Positions 9,989 through 21,863 of a stretch of DNA of 64,000 nt are shown here, in pieces. Made by a program: the position numbers and the translations under genes. Under the pieces are notes generated by a model. It was not told the origin of the DNA. It did no database searches and saw only the letters and a program-made list of their open reading frames with translations. Position 1 is the stretch's first letter; each line of letters opens with the position of its first letter. Origin of the DNA: Symsagittifera roscoffensis (lineage: Eukaryota > Xenacoelomorpha > Acoela > Convolutidae); contig NC_087065.1 of the NCBI RefSeq assembly GCF_963678635.1, positions 35,147,807 through 35,211,806 of the forward strand, in the 5' to 3' direction.

Positions 9989-11183
9989 TCAGTCCACTCC
10001 TTTGTCCAACGTGGCATAACAGAAGTTTCTTTTGAAGAGATGTCTCTCCAGTAAACTCAATCTCGACTCTATTGGCCTGACATTCCGTGTCTTGAACTCT
10101 GTTAACCGTCTTCTGTACTCTTGTAAGGCCGCTTTTAAGAGTGCTCCCCCTGATAGTTCTTCTGAAGTATCCTGGATGGAATGCTTTATTGGGTCCCCAA
10201 AACGTTGTGGTTTTTTGCTCTTGGCTTGTCGTGAGCTTCTTCTAACGGCTCTTTTTCCTTTTTTCCTCACCTGCAAATTTAAACATGGAATTTTGTTGAC
10301 CACCTTGTCCGATTGTTATGAAAATTTACATGCGGGAGTATAAGGCCACGACAAACAGATTTGGTCTTCATACTAAACCTCGTGAAACCACTCGTTACAC
10401 TAATATATTGAACCTCGTGTGAGGTGGAGGGAAAGGAAAAAGAGCTATTCTAACCCCTGCGTCTTCCAAGCTGGAGTCATCGTATTCCCCCTGTGGAGGT
10501 TCGACTTTTTCGTCTCTTTCTCCAACTGACTGGTTTTTTTCTCGAAGTTCATCTGCCACCTTTTGTACCCCCTCCTGAGTACTTGATATGCCAAACTTTC
10601 CAACTCCGCCGGTGCCAGGCTTCTATTTTGGAATGTGTCCTTGGCGTTGAGCTTGTTGGTGTGTTGCTGTCCGTGGCAGCTGCCGTAGCGGTTTGCTTAG
10701 TGATTGGTTCTGGCTTTTCCTTATCGTCTTGTTTGTTGGTCAATGATTTTTCTCCGTTTTTTTTTTAGTGTGAACTCTTCTTGTGTTTTCGGTCTACTTG
10801 ACGAACTCGGTCCCCCTGTGTCTGGTTTGGCTCTTTTGATGGCGAGGTTTAAGCCGCCCCGATTCGGTGTCTTTAAAAGTTACTATGGTTTGGCTTTGTT
10901 GAAACCGGTCTACAGGGCTTACAAAGACTGCAAGCTCCACCTGCCCTCGCAGTTCTTCATCAGAACCGATTTTCTCCAGCTTTTCGGAGGAACTGATCTT
11001 CTGCAGCTTCTTGCGTGGCTCTGCTGACTGTCTTTTTTCTGCTCCCTGAGGCTGGTCCTGCGGTAGATTGATTTTCGCTAGTGCGATGTCTGATTTCCGG
11101 TATATCGATCCTGCCGAAGTCTTTACTGTCGATCCCGTTTTCGCTGTTATTTCTCCTTTTAACGGCTTCGTGAATGCTTGGCC
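9989..11183 (-). pseudogene. 3' end of pol of Ty3/gypsy element C
   Basis: Broken minus-strand frames downstream of the amplified integrase array. The segment ending at 9989 contains RRSSRQAKSKKPQRFGDP, matching the basic, Pro- and aromatic-containing C-terminal tails that follow integrase in many gypsy Pol proteins, then a charged tail ending at a TAG. A further fragment at 10549-10743 is Lys/Thr/Ser-rich. Frames are interrupted by stops and by a 200-bp MITE at 10247-10446. No LTR was recognised. Assignment rests on the tail motif plus adjacency to integrase on the same strand. Confidence 0.55.
10247..10446. mobile_element. MITE, GGCTC family, copy inside element C
   Basis: 200 bp with inverted ends: GGCTCTTTTTCCTTTTTTCC on the left, and on the right the complement ending in aaaaagagct. 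Flanks are cttctaac (10239-10246) and attctaac (10447-10454), an 8-bp target duplication with one mismatch. It splits the C-terminal part of the element C pol remnant. Same family as the copies near 37 and 39 kb. Confidence 0.75.
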
Positions 11184-14100
11184 GCTCTTCCTTAAGTTGT
11201 CTTAAAGCAGAATCGTTTTTTTCGGAGAATATGTAGGTTTGTCTTCTTTATCTTCGATGAATCCCTTCGCTGGCGGTCCCGATTTGTGTACAGTTGCTGC
11301 TTGTACAGCGGGCTGGTGTCTCTGCTGAGCTCTCCCTTTCTTTCGATCTTCAAGTTCTCTCTGGATTGATCGATCCTCCGTTTGAACTGTAACGCCGTCA
11401 ATGCCGATCGTTCCACGTGATGTTTTTCTAAAAAGTCAGAGTTGGTTTAAAAACTTGTCACGTGGAATCTTAAATTCGTTTTTTCGAAGTCTGCCGAAGT
11501 GTCTGAAATGGAGATACTTGAATATTTTTCAGTTTGTTCCACCGTAAATCACAAATTATTGTACTAAGGCAGAATTTGACTGCTCGTTTATTTTCTTTTA
11601 GTAACATTACCCCAATCTTCGTTTTATTGTATGAATAGTTCATTCTACTGGTCCGCAACCCCGATGGTCACCAACCGGACAGAATTTTTGTTCAATATTA
11701 TTTTCAATACAAAATTATTTTAAGTGTTTTTCCTTTAAAGCCCGAAAATTGGTCGCATCGTATCGATTCCGGAATGCCATGTGTGTCTATGTAGGTTCCT
11801 AAAAACTTTACCGTGCACTTTCCACTCGTTGATTCAGTGTTTTTTACTGAAGAAAATTTCGAGAATCAATCTATAGCTACTAGAAGATAGATTTTTTAAA
11901 TTTTAATTTAATTGTACTTCTTGGCCCGGCTGCGTAAGCAGTGTTAGCGGTTTTGAAAATTTTTTTGGAATGAGGTATTTTGCGTTTTTACCATATCTGG
12001 TGCAACTACGGCACTCCTCCGCGAGATTCACTATGTCTCTGTGCATATGCCGCCACCACAGGTATCTTGACACTCCAAGCATGGCTTCTTGCCCCAGGTG
12101 TCCCCGATGGATTCTTTTGAGCTCTTCCTTAAGTTGTCTTTAAGCAGAATCGTTTTTTTCGGAGAATATGTAGGTTTGTCTTCTTTATCTTCGATGAATC
12201 CCTTCGCTGGCGGTCCCGATTTGTGTACAGTTGCTGCTTGTACAGCGGGCTGGTGTCTCTGCTGAGCTCTCCCTTTCTTACGATCTTCAAGTTCTCTCCG
12301 GATTGATCGATCCTCCGTTTGAACTGTAACGCCGTCAATGCCGATCGTTCCACGTGATGTTTTTCTAAAAAGTCAGAGTTGGTTTAAAAACTTGTCACGT
12401 GGAATCTTAAATTCGTTTTTTCGAAGTCTGCCGAAGTGTCTGAAATGGAGATACTTGAATATTTTTCAGTTTGTTCCACCGTAAATCACAAATTATTGTA
12501 CTAAGGCAGAATTTGACTGCTCGTTTATTTTCTTTTAGTAACATTACCCCAATCTTCGTTTTATTGTATGAATAGTTCATTCTACTGGTCCGCAACCCCG
12601 ATGGTCACCAACCGGACAGAATTTTTGTTCAATATTATTTTCAATACAAAATTATTTTAAGTGTTTTTCCTTTAAAGCCCGAAAATTGGTCGCATCGTAT
12701 CGATTCCGGAATGCCATGTGTGTCTATGTAGGTTCCTAAAAACTTTACCGTGCACTTTCCACTCGTTGATTCAGTGATTTTTACTGAAGAAAATTTCGAG
12801 AATCGATCTATAGCTACTAGAAGATAGATTTTTTAAATTTTAATTTAATTGTACTTCTTGGCCCGGCTGCGTAAGCAGGTGTAGCGGTTTTGAAAATTTT
12901 TTTGGAATGAGGTATTTTGCGTTTTTACCATATCTGGTGCAACTACGGCACTCCTCCGCGAGATTCACTATGTCTCTGTGCATATGCCGCCACCACAGGT
13001 ATCTTGACACTCCAAGCATGGCTTCTTGCCCCAGGTGTCCCCGATGGATTCTTTTGAGCTCTTCCTTAAGTTGTCTTTAAGCAGAATCGTTTTTTTTCGG
13101 AGAATATGTAGGTTTGTCTTCTTTATCTTCGATGAATCCCTTCGCTGGCGGTCCCGATTTGTGTACAGTTGCTGCTTGTACAGCGGGCTGGTGTCTCTGC
13201 TGAGCTCTCCCTTTCTTACGATCTTCAAGTTCTCTCCGGATTGATCGATCCTCCGTTTGAACTGTAACGCCGTCAATGCCGATCGTTCCACGTGATGTTT
13301 TTCTAAAAAGTCAGAGTTGGTTTAAAAACTTGTCACGTGGAATCTTAAATTCGTTTTTTCGAAGTCTGCCGAAGTGTCTGAAATGGAGATACTTGAATAT
13401 TTTTCAGTTTGTTCCACCGTAAATCACAAATTATTGTACTAAGGCAGAATTTGACTGCTCGTTTATTTTCTTTTAGTAACATTACCCCAATCTTCGTTTT
13501 ATTGTATGAATAGTTCATTCTACTGGTCCGCAACCCCGATGGTCACCAACCGGACAGAATTTTTGTTCAATATTATTTTCAATACAAAATTATTTTAAGT
13601 GTTTTTCCTTTAAAGCCCGAAAATTGGTCGCATCGTATCGATTCCGGAATGCCATGTGTGTCTATGTAGGTTCCTAAAAACTTTACCGTGCACTTTCCAC
13701 TTGTTGATTCAGTGATTTTTACTGAAGAAAATTTCGAGAATCGATCTATAGCTACTAGAAGATAGATTTTTTTATTTTTAATTTAATTGTACTTCTTGGC
13801 CCGGCTGCGTAAGCAGTGGTAGCGGTTTAGAAAATTTTTTTGGAATGAGGAATTTTGCGTTTTTACCATATCTGGTGCAACTACGGCACTCCTCCGCGAG
13901 ATTCACTATGTCTCTGTGCATATGCCGCCACCACAGGTATCTTGACACTCCAAGCATGGCTTCTTGCCCCAGGTGTCCCCGATGGATTCTTTTGAGCTCT
14001 TCCTTAAGTTGTCTTTAAGCAGAATCGTTTTTTTTCGGAGAATATGTAGGTTTGTCTTCTTTATCTTCGATGAATCCCTTCGCTGGCGGTCCCGATTTGT

Positions 14101-14567
14101 GTACAGTTGCTGCTTGTACAGCGGGCTGGTGTCTCTGCTGAGCTCTCCCTTTCTTACGATCTTCAAGTTCTCTCTGGATTGATCGATCCTCCGTTTGAAC
14201 TGTAACGCCGTCAATGCCGATCGTTCCACGTGATGTTTTTCTAAAAAGTCAGAGTTGGTTTAAAAACTTGTCACGTGGAATCTTAAATTCGTTTTTTCGA
14301 AGTCTGCCGAAGTGTCTGAAATGGAGATACTTGAATATTTTTTCAGTTTGTTCCACCGTAAATCACGAATTATTGTACTAAGGCAGAATTTGACTGCTCG
14401 TTTATTTTCTTTTAGTAACATTACCCCAATCTTCGTTTTATTGTATGAATAGTTCATTCTACTGGTCCGCAACCCCGATGGTCACCAACCGGACAGAATT
14501 TTTGTTCAATATTATTTTCATTACAAAATTATTTTAACTGTTTTTCCTTTAAAGCCCGAAAATTGGT
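11184..14567 (-). repeat. Tandem array, 3.6 copies of a 937-938 bp integrase-derived unit
   Basis: Copies begin at 11184, 12121, 13058 and 13996, each at gctcttccttaagttgt; the last is cut at 14567. Units differ by only a few substitutions and single-base indels, so expansion is recent. On the minus strand each unit carries, in broken frames, a gypsy integrase: HHCC zinc domain (IHRGHLGQEAM, then CRSCTRYGK), catalytic core (YLLVAIDRFSKF, then GIPESIRCDQ), and a region with GDHRGCGPVE that supplies the third acidic residue, followed by a C-terminal part. The unit is thus an internal slice of a retrotransposon rather than ordinary satellite sequence. Confidence 0.85.
11470..12120 (-). pseudogene. 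Integrase remnant (first array unit shown; repeated in the others)
   Basis: Reading from 12120 downward: the His2Cys2 zinc-binding domain (HRGHLGQ with HMHRDIVN, then CRSC), the linker with LLTQPGQEVQL, core D1 in VAIDRFSKF, core D2 in SIRCDQ, and the Glu in GPVE immediately followed by a TGA. Frameshifts separate the zinc domain from the core and the core from its third acidic residue, so no active enzyme can be made. The core resembles element B (IDRFSKF, HGIP-SIR-D), so elements B and C are probably of one lineage. Confidence 0.75.
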
Positions 14568-15073
14568 GGATTAGAAAAAATCCAAATTTAGTTTGTGGAA
14601 GCAAGTTTGTATCCCTTTTGAAAAAAAAATGGAACTAAAAAAAATCAACTAAAAATGCCTTACAAAATACAAAGAAGCTGTCTGGAAGAATTTCAGGTTG
14701 TTTAAAATAATTTCCAAAACAAAGGAAAGTCCATAATGCTTGTGAGAAATGGTTTTCTATTTTTGATTGATTTTTGTTATCATGATTTTTACTCTAAATT
14801 TTGGGGAATGACTCAGGGTATAAAAAACTACAATTCAATGTGACTCTTGCGAGAAAAAATTAAAAGGATCAAACTGTTTTTTTTTCAGATTAGAGTATCC
14901 TTCGGTTTTGTTTGTTTGAGTTCATAAGCTCTTACGGCTCATCAAATTGTTGAACTTAAAATCAACTGCCAATAAACTGCCTTGAAATCAACAAAAAAAA
15001 AACAGACAAAAAAATTTAGAAACGTATAAAAATGAGAGAGCGAGAGGAGAGAAGAGAAGAGAAGAGAAGAGAG

Positions 15074-15118
<45 letters not shown>

Positions 15119-17339
15119 CTCTCTCCCTCGCTCCTCAAGGACTCGATCCCTTGCCGATCCCCTTCTCAAAGGCCCCCTTCTCAAGTAAACCCTAGATCCG
15201 CTCCTACCCTGACCTGTAATGGCTTGAACCGAACACTGATTGAAATGTTTTTGAGCTTATTATATAAATAGTCAATAACACAAACTTCTTGTTAACATTT
15301 TTTGAAGTGTATCATTTATACAGAAATGGTTGTCAAAAATAATACATGCCTAGAAGGGAATAAATAACGAGGTTCAAAATCGAGGGGGTTAACAAGATTC
15401 TATCCGTTTATGACTGACTGACCCTATAACTTTCTAAAGGCGCTTTCGACGTCATTAAAAACTAATTTTAAAGGGCGATCGCTTGATTTTTGGGGTTCAT
15501 TTCGTTTCTAGGTACCGAAAGGGGAAACGGTTAAAGAGATCCGTTTGAGGTGTATAATGATTGAACAAGATCCAAGGATTAAAAAATTTTACAACAATTG
15601 ATATTTGTGAATCGATTTTTATGCTAGCCGATACGATTTTCATTTCAAAACATTTTTATTCTAGTCGAGCTTTATGCTAGTCGATACACCGCCTAGTGCA
15701 ATATCAGATTGATTTAATGATTGATGTACAAGCACTTTATGTCCAAATAGTCGTTGATGCAAGATAAGAAACAATAGAAACAACAGCCAAACACTAGTTT
15801 TGAATCAAATTGCAGACCTATGAAAATATAAGTTATGTAAAAACAAAACTTTGATCATTTTTTAAAATCATACGTCTAACGAAATCATACGAAATCAAGA
15901 GTCGCAAAGCTTTTTGTCTCAATGTCTCTTTTTTTAACGTTTTTTCGAAATCTACAGCAGATCAAAAGGACTTTCAAGCCTCTTTCTGGTTCCTTTTATT
16001 ATATTGTTTTTTCTTTTTTGGACATCGGTATCAGAACACTTCCAGCAATTGTGCTCCTAGACTGTTAAATACAGCCTTCGAGTGATCCGACTGCATTAAT
16101 AGATGTTGATTCCAAGGTTTTCATAAAAAAATAGCTTGACAATTTGCCAGTGTTTGTCAGAATCTAAGTTGAAATGTCTGCTTGAAAAAAATTGTTGAGC
16201 CATGCCTAAGATTTGTATCAGGTCTTAAACAGATACAATTTTTAAATTGCTTAAGTCAATTTCTCTAACCCATATACGATAGCCTTAATAATAGACTGCA
16301 AAGGAACTGGACAGCTAAGTTAGGGTGGTAGATGTGACTGTTTTTGCAAAACGCGTGTCATGTTAGTCATTTTCTTAACAATCGGTTGGTGGGAACAGTA
16401 ATTTTACTTGTAAAATTTTGCAGGTGGGGGGAAAAGGAAAAAGAGCCGAAAATTTGAATGACAGTTACAATATACCCCCCCCCCCCCCCCCCGCAATCTA
16501 TGGTGGACCCAAACTGTACGACTTATTCGCTACCTTCATATTATCCCTCCCCCATCCCCCTCATTTAACTTCCCCTTTTCGGTAGGGGTACTGACCCCCC
16601 TCCGTTGGATGGGTCATGGGACAGCAGAAAATGGAAAAAGGGTAAAAGTACAATAACACCAGAGTGAGAAAGATATGAACGCAAATATACGGCTCTTTTT
16701 CATTTTCTCCCATCGTTTGAAAAAAAAACTGCTTTAACATGGTTATAATTCAATGTGATTTGGCATGGTGAACAAACTAACAACTAATTGTAAATAGATT
16801 TGTTCTTGATACTTTACATAGTAACTTTGCGCGTTTAGCCATAACAACACGTAAAATAACTATAAAATAAGAAAATTTAATTAGTGGGGAAAAAGCCAAA
16901 TAAACAAGGAAATAAAAAAAAATTGTTTTTATACCTGAGACATCAGTTTGAAAAACAGCAGAGAGAATATAAAAATGGACACCAAGAACTGAAAACACAA
17001 ATTTTCAGAATAAATTTTTTTGCTAAATAATTCTTGAAAAGTTTTTTTCACTAGGATTGTCTGGACTTAGCGTCTGAAAATCCTAGGTTGACAACAAAAT
17101 AAAACATGGAGCAGCATAAGAACAAAGTCTTTGTCAAAAACTTTCTACCTCAAACCGGAAATTGTTTCAGCAGCTTACCAAAAGTAGCCAAAATTTGTAA
17201 TTTTGGTTAAAAAATTAGATTTTAACCAAAATAACTTTTCATAGTTCATATTTTCATAGTCATATCAAAGTTTAAATATTTTTCAAAACGCTCAGGGACA
17301 CGAAACGAGATGCAGAATCTTTGCACTTAAAACAGTTTG
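14568..17339. other. Non-coding stretch with simple repeats and MITE ends
   Basis: No gene recognised. Contains a GA microsatellite, an 18-base C run at 16475-16492, and two isolated ends of the GGCTC MITE family (about 16403-16447, and from 16691). The frames in the GA tract are repeat artefacts. Confidence 0.5.
15030..15112. repeat. GA-rich microsatellite
   Basis: Runs of gaga and agaagag, ending in an uninterrupted (GA)n of about 30 bp. Open frames here (Glu/Arg or Ser/Leu repeats) are by-products. Confidence 0.9.
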
Positions 17340-18290
17340 CAAAAAAAGCCGAAAAAATTAACGAGTTTTTTTCATCAAACGGCACTAAATCAGTGGAACT
17401 GTACCCAAAGATTGCGATACCACAAAATTATCAATTCATGATTTTTGAATCGATGAATGCAAAGAAGTTTTGAACGCAATCGAACAATCTAAAGAACAAA
17501 TATCGCACTAATTACTAACATAAAAATTACGAATCCATTGATTGCGGAGCTATTAAAAATGATTTTGTAGGAAATCATTTTTCTTAGTAGTTTTCCAAAA
17601 AACGTATAACTAGCTGAAATTGGGCCAATCTATAAAAACGGAGAATAAAAATACTTGGAAATTTTTTTGAGAAATTTCGCTTTTTCCAAAATTACAAAAG
17701 ATTTTTGAAAAGCTAATATTTAATCGTATGAAAAATTTTATGGAAACTTTTTATCTCCTCTCTAACAAACAATTTTGATTCCGTACCAAAATCGACTGTA
17801 GACGACGCAATTGTGACCCGAATTGGAAGATTTTTTTGCAACGACACTAGCCCAATATAAGTTTCTCGCATTATGCATGGCTAACGTAGAGTAAAGTAAT
17901 TTCGAAAAGCAAAAAAAAAGAACTATTCTTTTTGTTAGAAAACAAAATCTTTATAAAGAGCGCTCAGAATAACAGAGAAAATTACTAGAAGAAATTCAAT
18001 GGTTTAGAGACTTAGGCGGTGACCTAGCTTCGAATTCAAGTTTTCACAGCCATATCGAAAAAAAGTAACAAAACAGCACTCTTATCACCTGTGATATCTC
18101 AACACAAAAGATCATGGCGTGCAAAACTTACAATCAGCCAGTTCTGCGATATAGAATTTTTGCATACGCAAGCAGTGACATCTGCTCAATCACAGCTCTT
18201 GAAATGAAATTAAACGTATTGTAAAAAAAATTCTTAAAAAGCAAAAGTGAGTCAATTTGCAAAACAAGAGCAACAAATTTAGTTTTTTTT
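17340..18290 (+). pseudogene. Decayed LINE reverse transcriptase
   Basis: Multiple stops and frameshifts, but the order of non-LTR RT landmarks is visible on the plus strand: NEFFSSNGTK near 17357, LAEIGPIYKNGE near 17610, a fingers-region remnant (RNFAFSKITK) near 17670, and QF-stop-FRTK then KSTVDDAIV near 17770-17812. This matches the QFGFR...STxDAI block of CR1/Jockey-type elements. No active-site YADD was found. Ends are undefined. Confidence 0.55.
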
Positions 18291-18354
18291 TCACCAACAG
18301 AAGTTTTTCAATTTGAAATACTGAAATTGTTGTCCAAAATTCTCAGAAATGTGA

Positions 18355-19870
18355 CTGAAGTAGACTGGGGTTCACGTTTTTGAGAATGAAAAAGTGTTGT
18401 TTTTTCAATTTCCTGTTTTCGATATTATTTATGCTATAAAAGCATAAAAACAGAGAAATTGCATGTACAAAACAGTCTATCTTATTTCTCTTATTTCTGA
18501 CTTGACGCACCCAAAAACAGGTTCCTCAAGCCTAATGTTGTCCTCTCGGTCTATCTTTTTGGAAAGGAATAAATATGAACCCTGTGGTTATAATGGTACA
18601 ATTAAGTTGAAAACAATTTTTTATGATTCTCTTAAGTTTCGAATTTTTTATGGGTTATTTTTTGGTACCTGAAAAATGATACAATGCAATGCATTGAGTT
18701 TCACAAATGGCGTTGTTTGCTAATTTTGAGGCACTTTCTTAGCTGGGGTGGATCCAGGGTTTTTTCGAGATGTGAGTGGCCTAATTAAAAAAAAATCAAA
18801 TTTTTTGCTGAACTTCTTTTAAAGTCGATCAAATGGATTATCCTAGTTCTTCCAGATCAGTATAAGAAACATGTTCTGATCAAATTTCTTACGCCGCTAG
18901 TCAACCCAAAATGGAGGTCTTATATTATATATCGGATGCCTTTTTATCGTCAGGGGATCATTTTTCTGAACAAGGGGCATCTGCCCACACCCACTTAACA
19001 AATATGTCACTGAATTCGAGCGGTGGAATCCCTCATGCGCGCAGGACCGAATGCGCGAAAATAAAAATCAGCCAATCAAATTTAAGTAATCTAAAATTTG
19101 GAAAGAAAGTAAACATTTCCAGGGACTGGAGCATTGATATTGGCTGAATATAAAAACGGCAGAAATATGCAAATTTTTAAATTGTCACTGACCGCCGCAA
19201 AATTGGGACAAATTTTGCACTTCAAGGGTTTCGTAATGAAAGAAGCTAAATATTGCTTCATTTAATTCATTTTAACTGAATGGCGATTGTTTCTTTTTAA
19301 AAATTGACTTTCGGCTAATTTTGCCATCGGTCCTTGGCTCACAATTTTTTTCGCCCATTCGGTCCTTCGCGCATGAGAATAGCCCCCAATTCGAGCATAT
19401 ACAACAATTGTACGGCCAGAAAAGTTACAGCAGCTGATAAACTTGACAACATCAATTCAATGAATATCTCATTTTTTGTGTTTTCTTTTTTTAAAAAAAA
19501 ACACTGAATTTTTACCTAAATGTTATCACTTTAAACCACTTCTGGAGTCTTTTTCCTTTTTTATAAGGTATAAGTTTGTCAACCAATGTCGTCGTAATAC
19601 TGAAAAATTGTTTGACGGCTAAGAGATGTGAAAGTTACAATCTACCATAGTTACATCATAAGTGCAAAACATATGCTTTAGACTAAATAAAAATTTTCAG
19701 ATTATATCATACGTTAGTGGAGCAAAACTCAAATGGTAATTTTTAACAAAAGTGCCATTTATTTTTTTTCATTCGTAGGTCTTTGGCTTGAATTTAAACT
19801 TTTTTGCTTCTTGAATTTTCCATCTGAATTTGTTCGCCTTTTAATCTGTGTAATCTTCATTTCCTGCAAC
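18355..19870. repeat. Segmental duplication, copy 1
   Basis: Diverged direct copy of 20150-21392 (visibly about 75-80% alike). Shared blocks include taaaaacagagaaattgcat with ctgacttgacgc, ctttaaaccac, and aaagttacaatctac. The right end of the other copy is the receptor's 3' untranslated region, so this copy carries a duplicated receptor 3' flank. It differs by a 366-bp MITE at 19022-19387. Confidence 0.7.
19022..19387. mobile_element. 366-bp MITE with 9-bp target duplication (Mutator-like)
   Basis: Imperfect inverted ends: left GGTGGAATCCCTCATGCGCG, right the complement of GGGGGCTATTCTCATGCGCG, both continuing into AGGACCGAATG. Flanked by perfect aattcgagc at 19013-19021 and 19388-19396. 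The paralogous segment near 20896 has a single aattcaagc with no insert, giving an empty site. Nine-bp duplications are typical of Mutator-like elements. No transposase is encoded. Confidence 0.8.
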
Positions 19871-20149
19871 AATTTAGGGACTCTATTAAAAATGATGAAG
19901 TAGCTCAAAAACATAAAAATTGAAAGGTAGCAAAAACAATAATATTAAATCAGAACTGTCACCATAAAGGTCATCGCAATTAAAAATCAGAAAGAAATTC
20001 AATATGGTCATCTGTTTTCTATCATAGTTGGACAATTTTTATCAGAATAGCCGCGAAGGAACAAACTAACAATTTCAATTATAAAATCCTGAAAAATCCC
20101 TTTCTAGATACCAGAGGCGTTCAAATTTTTTAAAAAGATCTAAGTAACA

Positions 20150-21392
20150 GTGGTTCATTTTTTGAATCGATTTCTGTGTTGTTGAATCAAAAATGTGTTG
20201 TTTTGATTCGATTTCTTGTTCTAGATGTTAATCTATGCTGTAGAAGCATAAAAACAGAAAAATTGCATGTGCAAATCAGTCCATTGTTTTTCTGACTTGA
20301 CGCGCCCAAAACAGGTTCTTAAAACCTAATGGCGTCCTCACGGTCTAATTTTTTGCAAAGTAGTAAATATGAAAACTGTGATTATAAGGGTACAGTTAGG
20401 TTTGAAACAACTTACTATGATTCTTACTCACTTCGAATTTTTCACGGAGTACTTTTTTTGTAAGCTCAAAAGTGAGGCGCTGCAATGCGTTGAGTTTCAC
20501 AAATGGCTTCGTTTGCTAATTTTGAGGCGCATTTTAAGCAGGGGTGGTTCTAGGATTTTTGTTGAACTTCTTTATGAGTCGAACAAATTGATTACCCTAG
20601 TTTTTCAAAATCACTTTAAAAACCTATTTTGACCAATTTTTTTACGCCGCAGGCAAGTTTTAGACAAAACAGGTGGCGTTTTAAGACAGTTTTTGGAAAA
20701 CTTTGACCAAAAATTGCGTTTTTAGCGCGCTCACGCTCAAAATTAGTACTCAATGGCGCTAAGGCGCCTTTAGAAACAAATAAGTTTGGTCAGCCCAAAA
20801 TAGAGGTCTTAAATTTTTTATCGAATGCCTTTTCATTGTCAGGGGGAGTCCTGAAGAAAAGGGGCGTCCGCCCCCGCCCTCTCCTAAATACGTCACTGAA
20901 TTCAAGCAGATACATTAATTTTACGGCCTGTAAAATTACAGCAGCTGATATCCTGGGGAACATCAATTAAATTATATCTCATTTTTGGGTTTTCTTTTTT
21001 TCAAAAACAACACAGAATTTTTCCTAAATGTCTTCACTTTAAACCACCCCCAAAGCCTTCTTCCTTCTCTTACATTCATTTTGAAAAGATAAAAAAGTTA
21101 TGCATTTTTTAACAATTCTCATCGTAATACTGACGCATCTATCAGACGGGTAGAAGGTGCCAAAGTTACAATCTACTATAATTACATTATATGTTCAATA
21201 AAACATGCTATAGATAAAATAAAAAAGTTTCAGTTTATATCATACATTATTGGAGCAAATCTCAATTCGTAATTTTATACAAAATTGCCATTTATTGTTT
21301 CATTTTTGTTTTCATTTGTAGGTTTTTGACTTGCCTCTTTTTGCCTCCTAAATTTGCCACTTGAATTGCTTTTGCCTCTTCATCTGTGTAGG
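20150..21392. repeat. Segmental duplication, copy 2, reaching the receptor stop codon
   Basis: Paralogous to 18355-19870. The last 100 bp (cattcgtagg/catttgtagg through atctgtgta) align up to the receptor's stop codon at 21393-21395, so it includes the 3' untranslated region and the poly(A) signal. No exon-9-like coding sequence was convincingly seen in copy 1. Confidence 0.7.
21291..21296 (-). terminator. Poly(A) signal of the receptor gene
   Basis: AATAAA on the minus strand, about 97 nt beyond the stop codon of exon 9. It is in the right place for the transcript end; the cleavage site itself is not determined. Confidence 0.55.
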
Positions 21393-21863
21393 TCACAATT
21401 TCTGCATAAGTTTTCCCAATATGAAACTAGATACGGCAACGTTGGTCACAAGAAACAAGAACAACAGGAATCGGTTAATTATTTGGGCAATGCGGCTCCA
21501 TTCGTTCCTTCTAATCCTAATTTGCCTTTGCAAGTTCAAGTGCACCACAAAATGACTCAGATTTCGGTCAATATTTTCGAGTAACTCATTACTGGCAAGT
21601 CGTTCCTGTCTAGAATTGCAGCTCGTTTTTACCCCGACCAAGCTTCGTTTTGTAGTCGGCATCCCAAACAAGGAAGAGTTTTCAAAAATCTCAGAGGGCG
21701 TTGTTGAAGCAGTTTCGTGAATAATTTTCTGAACAGGTTTAATAGGAAGTGTTTTGCAAGTTTGTTCATCCAAATCCCATGCTGTGTTCACGTGTAAATT
21801 GTAGACATATCCGCTTCCGTTCGGACATTCAACGGTCAACCGTCTTTTGGATGGTTCTGTTTG
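21393..21863 (-). CDS. Receptor exon 9: cytoplasmic loop, TM4 and stop
   Basis: Acceptor tgtttttcag; 156 codons plus TGA at 21393-21395. Contains the loop, an amphipathic segment before TM4 (ENIDRNLSHFVVHLN), EWSRIAQIINRF (usual EWK-VA-VIDR) and the TM4 helix LLFLFLVTNVAVSSFIL, with a 7-residue tail. Confidence 0.9.
   Translation of the reverse strand, partial: QTEPSKRRLTVECPNGSGYVYNLHVNTAWDLDEQTCKTLPIKPVQKIIHETASTTPSEIFENSSLFGMPTTKRSLVGVKTSCNSRQERLASNELLENIDRNLSHFVVHLNLQRQIRIRRNEWSRIAQIINRFLLFLFLVTNVAVSSFILGKLMQKL

Noticed and set aside
12968-14229. Repeated 62-, 72-, 74- and 107-codon frames in the 938-bp array
   Set aside because: They are out-of-frame pieces of integrase repeated by tandem duplication.
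14942-15271. Frames of Ser/Leu or Glu/Arg repeats
   Set aside because: They are translations of the GA microsatellite.
19860-20150. Degenerate second copy of receptor exon 9
   Set aside because: A short hydrophobic stretch resembles TM4, but stops and lack of alignment leave it unsupported.
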